From the NCBI GenBank assembly GCA_018648805.1, contig JABGQM010000019.1, forward strand, positions 1-59,290: a stretch of DNA of 59,290 bases. Reading direction: 5' to 3'. Position 1 is the first letter of the stretch. Each line of letters starts with the position of its first letter. The notes below the pieces were generated by a model. It searched no databases, had not been told where the DNA came from, and saw only the letters and a list, made by a program, of their open reading frames with translations. Positions 50,721 through 59,116 of this stretch are shown piece after piece. Both the position numbers and the translations under genes were made by a program. The DNA comes from Verrucomicrobiota bacterium (GTDB taxonomy: Bacteria; Verrucomicrobiota; Kiritimatiellia; UBA8416; JABMPJ01).

Positions 50721-52473
50721 CACTCTTCGCTGCGCTCCGGTTGTTGCAAGGCGATGCGCAAGTTGTTGCGGGCCGGGGTGTAGTCCGGTTTTAGTCGCAG
50801 CGCCTCCCGGTAGTGCGAGATCGCTTCCCGGGATTGTCCCAGTACCAGCAAGACGTTGCCCAGATTGTAGTGGGCATCCGCCAGGTCCGGCTTGAGCCGC
50901 ACGGCCTCTCGATAGCTGTCAATCGCTTCCCGGCGTTGCCCGACCGCCTCCAGGGCTATCCCAAGGTTGTAGTTGATCTCAGCGGAGTTCGGATTGATCC
51001 GAAGCGCCTCGCGGTGGTGCGGAATCGCTTCCCCGGGGCGCCCCAGCGCCAGCAGGGCGTTGCCCAGGTTGCTATGGGTTTCCGCGTAGTCGGGCTTGAG
51101 CGCCAGAGCCGCCTGGAGATGCCGGAGCGCCTCCACGGACCTACCCGCGGTTTGCAGGCGGCTGCCCAGGTTGAGGTGGGCAACATGGCTTCGGTCGCGA
51201 TGGGCCAGGCTGTCCTGCCATAACCCGATGGCATCGTGATAGTCGCTGTTGCGATCGCGGGTGAGTGCCCCCAACCCGATCACGGTTACTATCGCCAGGG
51301 CACCACCGAGCACCGCGGCACGTCCCGGAGCCCTGCAGCTTCGTCGAACAGCATAGGCAACGCCGATCACCACCAGGACCACAACAGCCGCCAGCGACAA
51401 GTACATGCGGTGCTCGAACAGCGACTGCCGCATCGGTGCGATGCTTGAGGTCGGGGCCAGGATCAGGAAGAACCACGCCAGAACAAACCCGTACCACCTG
51501 CGGCGCCACAGGCCGCGCAGCATCACGGCCAGCAGGCCCAGGATGACCAGCCCCGGAAACACAATGCGCGGCCATTGCTCCTCGAGCCCCCAGCCGTAGG
51601 ACAGTACCAACGGCGAGGGCCAGACAGCCAGGCGCAGGTAGTAGAGAATCACGAGCGGTTGGGTGAGGAGATAGCGAACCGGGCCAATTTTGACGAAGTC
51701 GATCGTTGATTCCTGCCAGGTTAGTCCGATGATGCCGAAGACGATGAGCCACGTGGAACACAGGGCAGCGTAGAACCGGCCTCGCGCTCGCCGAGCGCGA
51801 GGCCACCAGGTGCGAAACCACCATTAAATGTATAATCGTAAAGAAGGACCAGCAGCGGCACACTGAACATGGTTTGCTTGACCCCCATGCCGCAAGCGCA
51901 GGCGATGACGGCGGCCACGTACCAGCGTCCACCCTTGTCGCTCGTGAACCCCCGGATCGCACAATACACGGTCAACAGAAACAGCATCCCCATCAGCGAT
52001 TCGGAACGCTGCACGATGTAGGTGACGCTTTCGGTCTGCAGCGGATGTACCAGCCAGATCAAGGCGACGGCAAGCGACAACCAGGTCGGATTACCCGGGC
52101 ATCGCCCACGAAAGCGCGGCAGGTGTAGCGTACGCCTGACGATGCCGAAGAGGAGCAACCCGGCCCCGATGTGGATCAGCAGGTTGACCAGGTGGTAGCC
52201 CCACGGTTCAGGGCCGAAGACGTGCTGGTTCAGGGCGAGAGAGAGGCTGAGCAGTGGCCGCCCGTCCACGGTCAATGCCGAGCTCCACAGCGGCAGCGAC
52301 ATGGCCTCGCTGAGCGGCCAGAGTTTGCGGATGTGCGGGTTGTCGCGGATGGAGTCGAGATCGTCATAGACGAACACACCGTCGAAGCTGTTCCAGTAGG
52401 CCAGCACGCCGGCCAGAATGAGGAGGAGCGGAGGGAGCCAACGTTTGAGCTGATGTCGCGCCGTCGCTTGCAT
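50720..52473 (-). pseudogene. TMTC-like glycosyltransferase (paralog g), frameshifted at a collapsed P element
   Basis: The N-terminal part from the ATG at 52473 has DD (D37-D38, FVYDDLDSI) and HPLQTESVTYIVQRSESL. It runs to about 51805 and then leaves the family frame at GGLALGEREAG and stops at 51721. The family resumes one frame over as GRFYAALCSTW-type sequence through the last helices and four TPRs to 50720. At the break lies a 27-bp P arm where paralogs have 70 bp; the loss of 43 bp shifts the frame. If expressed, the two halves would need separate starts (an internal ATG at 51652 exists). The stop overlaps the start of the next gene (ATGA). Confidence 0.83.
51778..51804. repeat. Collapsed P element in paralog g
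   Basis: A single perfect palindrome starting GGCCTCGCGCTCG and ending CGAGCGCGAGGCC. It equals the outer half of one arm joined to the outer half of the other, as expected from deletion across the inverted repeat. Confidence 0.85.
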
Positions 52474-52487
52474 GAGAGCAGTCTTGC

Positions 52488-52527
52488 AGACAGGCCACGC
52501 GCTTGGCAAGCGCGGGCTACAGGGAGG
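52488..52527. repeat. Degenerate P arm upstream of paralog g
   Basis: AGGCCACGCGCTTGGCAAGC then GCGGGCTACAGGGAGGCC. The core palindrome is changed but the GGCTACAGGGA end is kept. It separates paralog g from the convergent-looking ATPase unit. Confidence 0.6.
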
Positions 52528-52541
52528 CCACAGCAAACCGC

Positions 52542-53978
52542 CTACGTGTTCTTTGTAAAGAGCGCATCCACCGTGAGCTCGTAATCCACAAGTTCTTCGA
52601 AGTTCGGGTTGTGCCGACAGCCGTGTGTCGTAACCATGGTCAGAAACAGATTCTTGCGAGTACGTGTCATATCTCGGAACATGCGAACTTTTCGGCGGAG
52701 TATTTCGGCGTATGACCTAGTGATCGTGAAGGACTCGTCACTGTATTTCATCTCACACAGACTGATGCAGTTGTCGGCACGATCAATAACCAGGTCAATC
52801 TGAGCGCCTTCCTTTTCTGTCTTTGCCTGCCAGCCACTGCGCACAGTGCTCACGCCTGAGATTCCCAGCCCCTGCCGTATCTGTTCTACGTGTTTAAGGC
52901 ATATAGCTTCAAAAGCCAGCCCCGCCCATGCCCGCCAGGCAGGCGTTCCGTGTCGGCCCATCCAGTACCCTTGGCCTTCCCCTCGCATCCGGTCCACCCA
53001 TGTGAGATGGAAAAGGCAGTACTCGTCGATCAAACGATAAATGGCATCGCGCTTCAATTGCCCAAAACTGGCGTCACGGGAAATGAAGGAGGACTCCTCC
53101 AGTTCCTTCATTACACGGGTCAACCCACCACCGGAAGAGCTGCCGAGAGCCACAACCAGCTGCTGCCGAGTCATGCCGCTGCGCTTGGCAGCAAGCGCAC
53201 GGATAGCGGCAACATGTCGCTCATGGTTCTCAAAAAGGGAGGCGAACAGTCGATCCAGTTCGTTGTGCAGTAGGCCGTGAGACGAGAAGCACATACGGTC
53301 CACGGCCTGGGCGACAGATTCACCACGCTGGACGCCGCGCAGGTAGTGAGGGATTCCGCCAAGACACATGTAGAGTTCGACCATATCCTTGCGGCCAAGA
53401 TTCACGCCGCGTGATTTCATGTATGTCTCGACCTCGTGCAGGGAGAAGGGCAGCAGCCGAATCTGGGCTGTAACCCGATTGTAGAGTCCACCCTTGTTAT
53501 GGAGGAGGTTGCCGATCATCCATGAAGCCGCCGAGCCACAAACGACGAGGAGCAGATTGCGCCGGGTTCCCCATGAGTTCCAGAAATGATCCAGTGCTGT
53601 CAGGAACTTAGACTTGCGGGACGCTAGCCACGGCAACTCATCGAAGAACAGGATGATCCTCTTCTTCGGCCAGGTGCGGTCGATCGATGTGGCCAGAAGT
53701 TGAAAGGCCTCGCGCCAGGAACTCACCTGGGGTACGGGTGCATCAGGGAACTGGGTGCGATAGGCGAAGACGAAGTTCTGCAGCTGTTCGGATAGCGTCG
53801 CGTCCTTCTCCCCTGTCAGTTCAAAGAATGGACCGCGTCCCTCGAAGTACTCCTTTACCAAGAATGTTTTGCCAACACGTCGACGCCCGTATACCGCAAG
53901 GAACTCCGGTTCTCTTGAGGCATATAGCTGCCCAAGCGTCTCCCGTTCCGGCTCTCGCCCAACAATATTGGCTTCCAT
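52542..53978 (-). CDS. AAA ATPase with DUF234-type nuclease-like C-terminus
   Basis: 478 residues. Walker A GRRRVGKT at 31-38 and Walker B IILFFDELPW at 108-117, typical of the archaeal-type ATPase_2 class. A winged-helix region follows in the middle (GMTRQQLVVALGSSSGGGLTR). The C-terminal part has GAQIDLVIDR and CEMKYS, the D...ExK pattern of a PD-(D/E)xK fold, corresponding to DUF234. The function of these proteins is not established; DNA or RNA processing or a defence-like role is often suggested. The ATG is preceded by GGAGGTG. Two copies of ATAT.TGGCCACA stand just upstream. Confidence 0.9.
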   Translation of the reverse strand: MEANIVGREPERETLGQLYASREPEFLAVYGRRRVGKTFLVKEYFEGRGPFFELTGEKDATLSEQLQNFVFAYRTQFPDAPVPQVSSWREAFQLLATSIDRTWPKKRIILFFDELPWLASRKSKFLTALDHFWNSWGTRRNLLLVVCGSAASWMIGNLLHNKGGLYNRVTAQIRLLPFSLHEVETYMKSRGVNLGRKDMVELYMCLGGIPHYLRGVQRGESVAQAVDRMCFSSHGLLHNELDRLFASLFENHERHVAAIRALAAKRSGMTRQQLVVALGSSSGGGLTRVMKELEESSFISRDASFGQLKRDAIYRLIDEYCLFHLTWVDRMRGEGQGYWMGRHGTPAWRAWAGLAFEAICLKHVEQIRQGLGISGVSTVRSGWQAKTEKEGAQIDLVIDRADNCISLCEMKYSDESFTITRSYAEILRRKVRMFRDMTRTRKNLFLTMVTTHGCRHNPNFEELVDYELTVDALFTKNT

Positions 53979-54010
53979 TCGACACCTCCACTTGTGGTAA
54001 TGAGTTAACT

Positions 54011-54053
54011 ATATCTGGCCACAACTGCCTCGTCGAGGGCATATATGGCCACA
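54011..54053. promoter_or_regulatory. Direct repeats ATAT(C/A)TGGCCACA upstream of the DUF234 ATPase
   Basis: ATATCTGGCCACA at 54011-54023 and ATATATGGCCACA at 54041-54053, 30 bp apart, end 32 to 75 bp before the ATG at 53978. The spacing of about three helical turns suits a repeated protein site. A third copy (ATATCTGGCCACA) is at 56459-56471 near the other ATPase gene. Confidence 0.45.
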
Positions 54054-54085
54054 TATCACCCCAGTTCTTACGCGCTGAACTGACA

Positions 54086-54161
54086 GGAGATGCCTCGACT
54101 ACGCTCGGGATGACACTTTCCTAAGGTCTTCTGTCATGCCGAGCGTAGTCGAGGCATCTCC
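54086..54161. repeat. 30-bp inverted repeat (CTCGACTACGCTCGG type)
   Basis: Arms 54086-54115 and 54132-54161 match at 29 of 30 positions around a 16-bp loop. They contain GAGATGCCTCGACTACGCTC. The arms could form a strong hairpin between the two ATPase units. Similar sequences are, to my knowledge, scattered in several other bacterial phyla as dispersed repeats. Confidence 0.75.
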
Positions 54162-54340
54162 AGTTCATTCTCGAAGGATTGTGCCATTCCACTTCGTCCA
54201 AACACCTTAGCCTTTGTTCGCAGTCGTTTGGGCTGTTGCTCCTTCAAAAACTGGGGATAGTCCTGTATATGAAATACAGACCTAATGATCGAATTGACGC
54301 TTCGGTCCGCCTTTCTCGATAAGAGGGCCGATTGCCGGCC
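54162..54340 (-). other. Possible gene remnant
   Basis: A minus-strand frame reads RKADRSVNSIIRSVFH, then IQDYPQFLKEQQPKRLRTKA and KVFGRSGMAQSFENELEMP. The composition is protein-like and the GC content is lower than nearby, but there is no good start and the family is not recognised. Its end runs into the inverted repeat at 54132. It could be the remains of a gene lost when the ATPase genes arrived. Confidence 0.25.
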
Positions 54341-54357
54341 AGCATCGCTTTGCACCA

Positions 54358-54454
54358 TGTAACCCGCCCCGGACGTCCGGGGCGAGGCAGGATGGTCGAG
54401 GGCAATGCTGCACCTGCAGAGAGGCCTCGCTCTCGGCGAGAGCGGGCTACAGGG
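54358..54454. repeat. Paired P element arms
   Basis: Arm one, 54358-54388, TGTAACCCGCCCCGGACGTC then CGGGGCGAGGC. Arm two, inverted, 54423-54454, GGCCTCGCTCTCGGCGAGAG then CGGGCTACAGGG. The pairing of these two core types is the same as at 10397-10503, so the two loci share one element lineage. Confidence 0.8.
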
Positions 54455-54558
54455 AGCGGGAGAGAGGGCGGCGAGGGAGAGCATAGGGACGCAGAATGGC
54501 ATTTGAAGGGCGGCAGAGGGCGGCAGGTCAGCGGAGCCGCCGAAACACCTGAGGGTTA

Positions 54559-54599
54559 GATGTCAATCATTGACACAACAACGCGTTGTTATTGACATC
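54559..54599. promoter_or_regulatory. Nested palindromic operator upstream of the DUF4143 ATPase
   Basis: Three perfect palindromes overlap in 41 bp: GATGTCAAT (54559-54567) with ATTGACATC (54591-54599); TGTCAATCATTGACA (54561-54575); and AACAACGCGTTGTT (54577-54590). TTGACA occurs twice and could be a -35 box. The site lies 62 bp before the ATG, suggesting a repressor-controlled promoter. No regulator gene is adjacent. Confidence 0.55.
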
Positions 54600-54660
54600 T
54601 CTATTAGATTAATGCACCATCATCTCGCGCATCAGGGCACTTCCACGAAAGGTGAGAGCT

Positions 54661-56025
54661 ATGAAACGCTATACGTCAGACTATCTGGACCAGTGGATTG
54701 CAGGGCCCAACCGCAAGCCCCTGATCCTGCGTGGCGCTAGACAGGTAGGGAAGACGTGGCTAGTACGCGACCTGGCCCAACGACACGGACTGAAACTCAT
54801 TGAACTAAACATGGAACGTCGGCCGGAATTGGCGGACCACTTCCGTTCAAACAACGCCCCCCGTGCGGTTTCAGATCTCTCAGCCGACCTTGGCACGTCG
54901 ATCCTGCCCGACACCTCCCTGCTGTTTATCGATGAAGTGCAGGCGACCCCAGAACTACTGCCCTTCCTCCGCTGGTTTCGTGAAGACATGCCGGAGTTGC
55001 GAGTCATAGCAGCCGGCTCGTTGCTGGACTTCGCCCTGCGTGACCATGAGTTCAGTATGCCCGTCGGACGAATCACCTACAGCTATTTGGAACCGGTGTC
55101 CTTCTACGAATTCCTTGATGCGTCCGGAAACGACAGGTTGAAATCATCGCTGACTGCCGCCGCGGAATCCCTGGAACTGAGCCCCCGGTTGCATCAACGC
55201 GCGCTCGAGTTGTTTTCAGAATACTGCCTTGTGGGTGGTCTACCGGAAGTCATCGCGGATTGGATAGCGACCCGGGACGATGATCGTCGGCTGCAACTTC
55301 AACGCGACTTGATCACAACCTACCGGGACGACTTCAACAAGTACAGGGCCCGGATCCCCGCCGACCTGTTGCGCCGCGTCATGGATGCCATCCCACGACA
55401 ACTGGCCAACCGGTTTGTGTACAGCCATGTCGATGTGGATGCCAAACATCGGGATATCAAGCAGGCCCTGGAGTTGTTGCAGTTGGCCCGCGTCTGCCAT
55501 CGCGTTGAACATACGGCAGCCAACGGATTGCCCTTGGGCGCGGAGACGAATCCAAGGACATTCAAGTCGATCCTGGTAGACGTGGGGCTGGCGGCCGCTC
55601 AGCTGGGTCTTTCGCGTCTTGATTGGCGCGACCTTGATAGCGTGGTGTGGGCCAACAAGGGAGGCCTTGCGGAACAGTTCGTGGGCCAACACCTTCGCTG
55701 TCTGTCGCACGCATTCGAGGATCCGAGACTTTTCTACTGGCAACGCGTGCAGGGACGCCAAGGCGAAATCGACTATATCATTCAGCATGGAAGCCAGATC
55801 GTCCCGGTTGAAGTGAAGGCGGGCAGCGCAGGTGCGATGAAGTCGCTACATGCCTTCATGTATCATAAAGGGCTGCACCGGGCACTGCGCCTGGATACCA
55901 ATCTGCCTTCGGTTCAGGATCTCGATGTTAAAACCACGACCTCCGAGCCCGTCAAGTATCACCTCGTGTCCCTGCCCCTGTACATGGTGGAGAGTATCCC
56001 CGCCGCCCTGCAGGCTCAATCCTGA
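54661..56025 (+). CDS. AAA ATPase with DUF4143 domain
   Basis: 454 residues from the ATG at 54661, with AAAGGTGAG at a good distance; a GTG at 54652 lies inside that ribosome site. Walker A GARQVGKT at 25-32, Walker B LLFIDE at 87-92, and AAGSLLDFAL (sensor region). The DUF4143 part includes YCLVGGLPEVI, and the C-terminal nuclease-like pattern is GEIDYIIQ...VPVEVKAG. These single-gene ATPases are common and often laterally transferred; their biological role is unsettled. GC content upstream is lower than the surrounding locus, consistent with acquisition. Confidence 0.92.
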   Translation: MKRYTSDYLDQWIAGPNRKPLILRGARQVGKTWLVRDLAQRHGLKLIELNMERRPELADHFRSNNAPRAVSDLSADLGTSILPDTSLLFIDEVQATPELLPFLRWFREDMPELRVIAAGSLLDFALRDHEFSMPVGRITYSYLEPVSFYEFLDASGNDRLKSSLTAAAESLELSPRLHQRALELFSEYCLVGGLPEVIADWIATRDDDRRLQLQRDLITTYRDDFNKYRARIPADLLRRVMDAIPRQLANRFVYSHVDVDAKHRDIKQALELLQLARVCHRVEHTAANGLPLGAETNPRTFKSILVDVGLAAAQLGLSRLDWRDLDSVVWANKGGLAEQFVGQHLRCLSHAFEDPRLFYWQRVQGRQGEIDYIIQHGSQIVPVEVKAGSAGAMKSLHAFMYHKGLHRALRLDTNLPSVQDLDVKTTTSEPVKYHLVSLPLYMVESIPAALQAQS

Positions 56026-56570
56026 AGGGCATAGGTGCCATCAAGCAGTAGTATTCTGTTGTCCGGCGTGCCTATGCTGGATTTCTACTCGACGAAGCGG
56101 GATTCAGATCGAGGAAAGATGTGCTCGCCCATTGCCTCTGCTGGTCACATGGTACTTCGCCGCAGGATATTCTACTCGCCACGGTCTCGGCATGCAGAAA
56201 GACTGCCACGCCCACGCCAAACGTCAATCCACTTTCTAGTTTCTAGGTACTCTGACCCTGCCTGCCCGGGTGCAAGGGGGAGCCTCGGTGATCGAAAATC
56301 CGGCCAAATCCGGCCAAATCCGGACATCATTCTTTCTGGGGGAGAAAACGCTTCACTGGGGCGACTGATCTGGGGCGTCGTTGTTTGCTATCCATCTGGA
56401 GTACAACACGTTGCGAATTTCGGGACGACCTAACGTCGCTATGCTGGCAAATCCGGCCATATCTGGCCACACCTCAGAATGCGATGCGAACTGCGCTCAA
56501 ATGAGCGGGCTACAGGGAGAGGGAGAGACAGGGCGGCGGGCGAGCTAGCGTCCGATTGTGGGCTCTATAG
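56026..56570. other. Intergenic region with AAATCCGGCC repeats
   Basis: No gene. Three 10-bp direct repeats AAATCCGGCC, AAATCCGGCC, AAATCCGGAC are at 56296-56325. One more, followed by ATATCTGGCCACA, is at 56449-56471. A degenerate P arm end (AGCGGGCTACAGGGAGAGG) is at 56501-56525. The repeats link this flank to the region upstream of the other ATPase gene. Confidence 0.6.
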
Positions 56571-56609
56571 CACGAGGGGTGGGGCATCAGATGCCCCACC
56601 CCATTCGTG
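56571..56609 (-). terminator. Long hairpin after the fourth PATR gene
   Basis: CACGAGGGGTGGGGCATC pairs with GATGCCCCACCCC and TCGTG: a perfect 13-bp stem extended by 5 bp across a 2-base bulge. It lies 36 bp after the stop at 56645, the same distance as the copy at 12527-12565. The flank between hairpin and stop codon is also conserved between the two loci. Confidence 0.6.
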
Positions 56610-56644
56610 ATTCTATTCACCCTTTTCTCAGGGGTTCTTGCGCC

Positions 56645-59116
56645 TTACCTGATCGTCACAAGCGTGCCGGAGGGCGGCGGGGCCAGGGTAATGGCCGTGC
56701 CCCCATTGGCTTCATAATCGATCAGCCAGCCTGCCGGCAGGTTATCCGAGGCGAACGGGCCACCGACGGGGACCAGATTCCCGGCGCCGTAGGTCGCGAT
56801 GACCACGGTGGCTCCCGGACTCGCGGCCGTGACATCCAGCGTGGCGCCGGTGATGTCGAGTGTGTTGTCGGGGTCAACGGCCAGTGTGCTGACCTGCGCG
56901 CCATTGACCGTGATCGCCAGCGTGCCGTCGATGTCGCAGTTGTTGTTCGTTATCGTCAGCGTGCCCGTCGGATCGCCCGGGGCGATCGTGCCGACGGTTA
57001 CGGGCACTGAAACAGCATCATTCACTACGCCGGTTCCCGCAAGTGTGCCGCCTGTGAAGTAGAAATGCTGGTAATCAGTTGTCCAGCTCCCGTTGGCGAT
57101 CAACGTTCCGGCGCTGAGCCTGATAGTTCCCGTGCGGATGTCGCCCACGGTCCACTCACCACCCTCACAGAACACAGTCCCATACTTGTCTCCACTGGCG
57201 TAGTCGATCGAGTTGACCGAATTGCCGGTCGTGGAACCGCCCATAGTGAAGCCGGACTTATCCGTGTTGCCTGTATTGTTCGGGTTCAGTACGTCACCCA
57301 GTGTTACCGTACCACTGCTGGGGGCAAACTTGATGCCCTGGTACTGGTTGCCGGCGCCCCAGTCCTTCGTCTCTACGTCCGGGCTGCCGGTGATCGCACA
57401 GGTGATGGTCTGGTCGGCTCGGTTGTCGCTGACGCGGATCGTTGAACCTGCGCCGAAGTTCAGGGCCGCGCCATTGATGGTGTACTCGTCATTGTCGCCC
57501 GTGATGGTGAAGGTCATGTCGCCGAGATTGACCGGTTCGGTGACGGTGATCGTGTAGTCGACTGATCCGCCAAAGAAGACCTTGTCGTCGGTGGTATTGC
57601 CATAGACCGCATGCGGTACGAAACCGATATCCCAGTTCGAGGTGGTGGTGTTCCAGATGCCATCGCCGCCAGCGCTGACAAGATCGCCATTGGCGGGATT
57701 GTCAACGTATCCGCCATCCCAGTAGAAGAAGTTGGCCGCGGCGCCGGCGCCGTTGTTGATGATGCCGTCACTGGTCAGAAGGGACGAGTTGTAATCGACC
57801 CCGCCCAGCCCGGTACGACCCCAAGTGCCCGCTGCCGCCGGACCGCCGCCCAAGTTGAGAATGAGGACGTTGCCTGTGCCCGCGTAGTCCAGGTCGACTG
57901 TGGTGCCGCTCGCCACTGAGAGCGTCCCGAACGGTGGGAGGCGGTCGGCGCTGCCGAAGGACAGAGCGCCTTGCGAGACGGCGATCTCCCCCACACCCGA
58001 AATATCGTCGGAACCACCGAGCGTCAGCGTCGCGCTGCCGGTCTTGGTGAAACCTCCGCTGCTGATATCCAACGCGTTGCTGATCGTGGCGGCCACGGCG
58101 TTCGAGACCGTGCCGCCGGTGAACCCGAGAATACCGTCGCCCTGCACCACCCAACTGCCGCTGCCTGTGAAGATCATCTTGTTGGCGCTGATGAGGCTGC
58201 CTGCCGGACTGGCATCGCTATCATCGATCTCAACTGTGGCGGCCGTGCCCTGGAACGTCACTTCGTTGGTGACCGTTAGTGAACCAGACCCGCGCCACAG
58301 AGGCGATGTCCCGGTCAATGTACCCGGCGAGTCGACCACCAGGTTGGCGATGCTGTCGGTATCGCTACTCTCATTCCACTTCGGGTTAGCATTCCCCACT
58401 CCGCCGACGAGCTTCAGCGTGCAAGCGGCCGGCAGGTCATTCTGAGTGTCCATCGCCACGTAGATACCGTTCTCGAAGGTGTTGATACCCGACCCGAGAA
58501 TGGGATGAGTACCGTAGCGTCTCAGATACAGCCGACGAGCCGAGCCATTGTTCGACTGAAAGGTCTGGTTGCCGGTGTGAGAACCACTGCCTCCGCGGTT
58601 GTTGTAGGAACCCTCCATAATGTAGGTAATATTCCCCGCACCGGAAAGCGTCCCCTTGATGATACCCCCCTCGTACGTAACCGTCGCATCAGCGCCTGGC
58701 AGGACAAACAAGTTAGGGCCGCTGTTGAGAGTCCCTGATGTATGCTCCAGGTGAGATCCGTCGCTCAAGTAGACGTTGCCGGCACCAGTCCAGTCAGCAC
58801 CTCCCTGGACATCCCACAGGAGATAGGCATTCGCCCCGAGTGTAAGCGTCCCAAAATCTGCAGGCCCGGAAATATCCGCGTCAAAGAACGCCGACTCACC
58901 CGCGCCAATCAGTGCATCATCAAACGGGCCCGGAGCATCGACCGGCACACCGTTGTCCCAGTTCAGAACGTTCGTCCAAGTGCCATCGCCGGCGTCGGTA
59001 TAGGTGGTCTCTGCAGCCGGAGGTGTCTGCGCATGCACCGTCGGCACGGCCATTCCGGCGAACATCACCATCGCGATCGCGATCGTGACCACTGTTGTTA
59101 TCCATTGTTTCTTCAT
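56645..59116 (-). CDS. Secreted PATR-type beta-helix protein
   Basis: 823 residues from the ATG at 59116; a GTG directly before it is an alternative, and GGAGGGCAGG precedes both. The signal peptide KKQWITTVVTIAIAMVMF has the same core as in two other PATR genes of this window, with AHA-like cleavage near VHAQ. The mature part is Gly/Asn/Thr-rich beta-helix with repeats such as SGAGNITYIMEGS and GSATLTLGGSDDISG. It ends PPPSGTLVTIR. No barrel or sortase motif is present. A surface or secreted structural role is likely. Confidence 0.85.
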   Translation of the reverse strand: MKKQWITTVVTIAIAMVMFAGMAVPTVHAQTPPAAETTYTDAGDGTWTNVLNWDNGVPVDAPGPFDDALIGAGESAFFDADISGPADFGTLTLGANAYLLWDVQGGADWTGAGNVYLSDGSHLEHTSGTLNSGPNLFVLPGADATVTYEGGIIKGTLSGAGNITYIMEGSYNNRGGSGSHTGNQTFQSNNGSARRLYLRRYGTHPILGSGINTFENGIYVAMDTQNDLPAACTLKLVGGVGNANPKWNESSDTDSIANLVVDSPGTLTGTSPLWRGSGSLTVTNEVTFQGTAATVEIDDSDASPAGSLISANKMIFTGSGSWVVQGDGILGFTGGTVSNAVAATISNALDISSGGFTKTGSATLTLGGSDDISGVGEIAVSQGALSFGSADRLPPFGTLSVASGTTVDLDYAGTGNVLILNLGGGPAAAGTWGRTGLGGVDYNSSLLTSDGIINNGAGAAANFFYWDGGYVDNPANGDLVSAGGDGIWNTTTSNWDIGFVPHAVYGNTTDDKVFFGGSVDYTITVTEPVNLGDMTFTITGDNDEYTINGAALNFGAGSTIRVSDNRADQTITCAITGSPDVETKDWGAGNQYQGIKFAPSSGTVTLGDVLNPNNTGNTDKSGFTMGGSTTGNSVNSIDYASGDKYGTVFCEGGEWTVGDIRTGTIRLSAGTLIANGSWTTDYQHFYFTGGTLAGTGVVNDAVSVPVTVGTIAPGDPTGTLTITNNNCDIDGTLAITVNGAQVSTLAVDPDNTLDITGATLDVTAASPGATVVIATYGAGNLVPVGGPFASDNLPAGWLIDYEANGGTAITLAPPPSGTLVTIR

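Noticed and set aside
42342..52473. Regular repetition suggestive of a CRISPR array
   Set aside because: The about 102-bp period equals 34 codons and encodes TPR units inside genes; units are diverged and lack spacers.
52542..56025. The two ATPase genes as a defence system
   Set aside because: Both families are widespread with unsettled roles, and no nuclease operon, methylase or toxin partner is adjacent; the nuclease-like tails alone are not enough.
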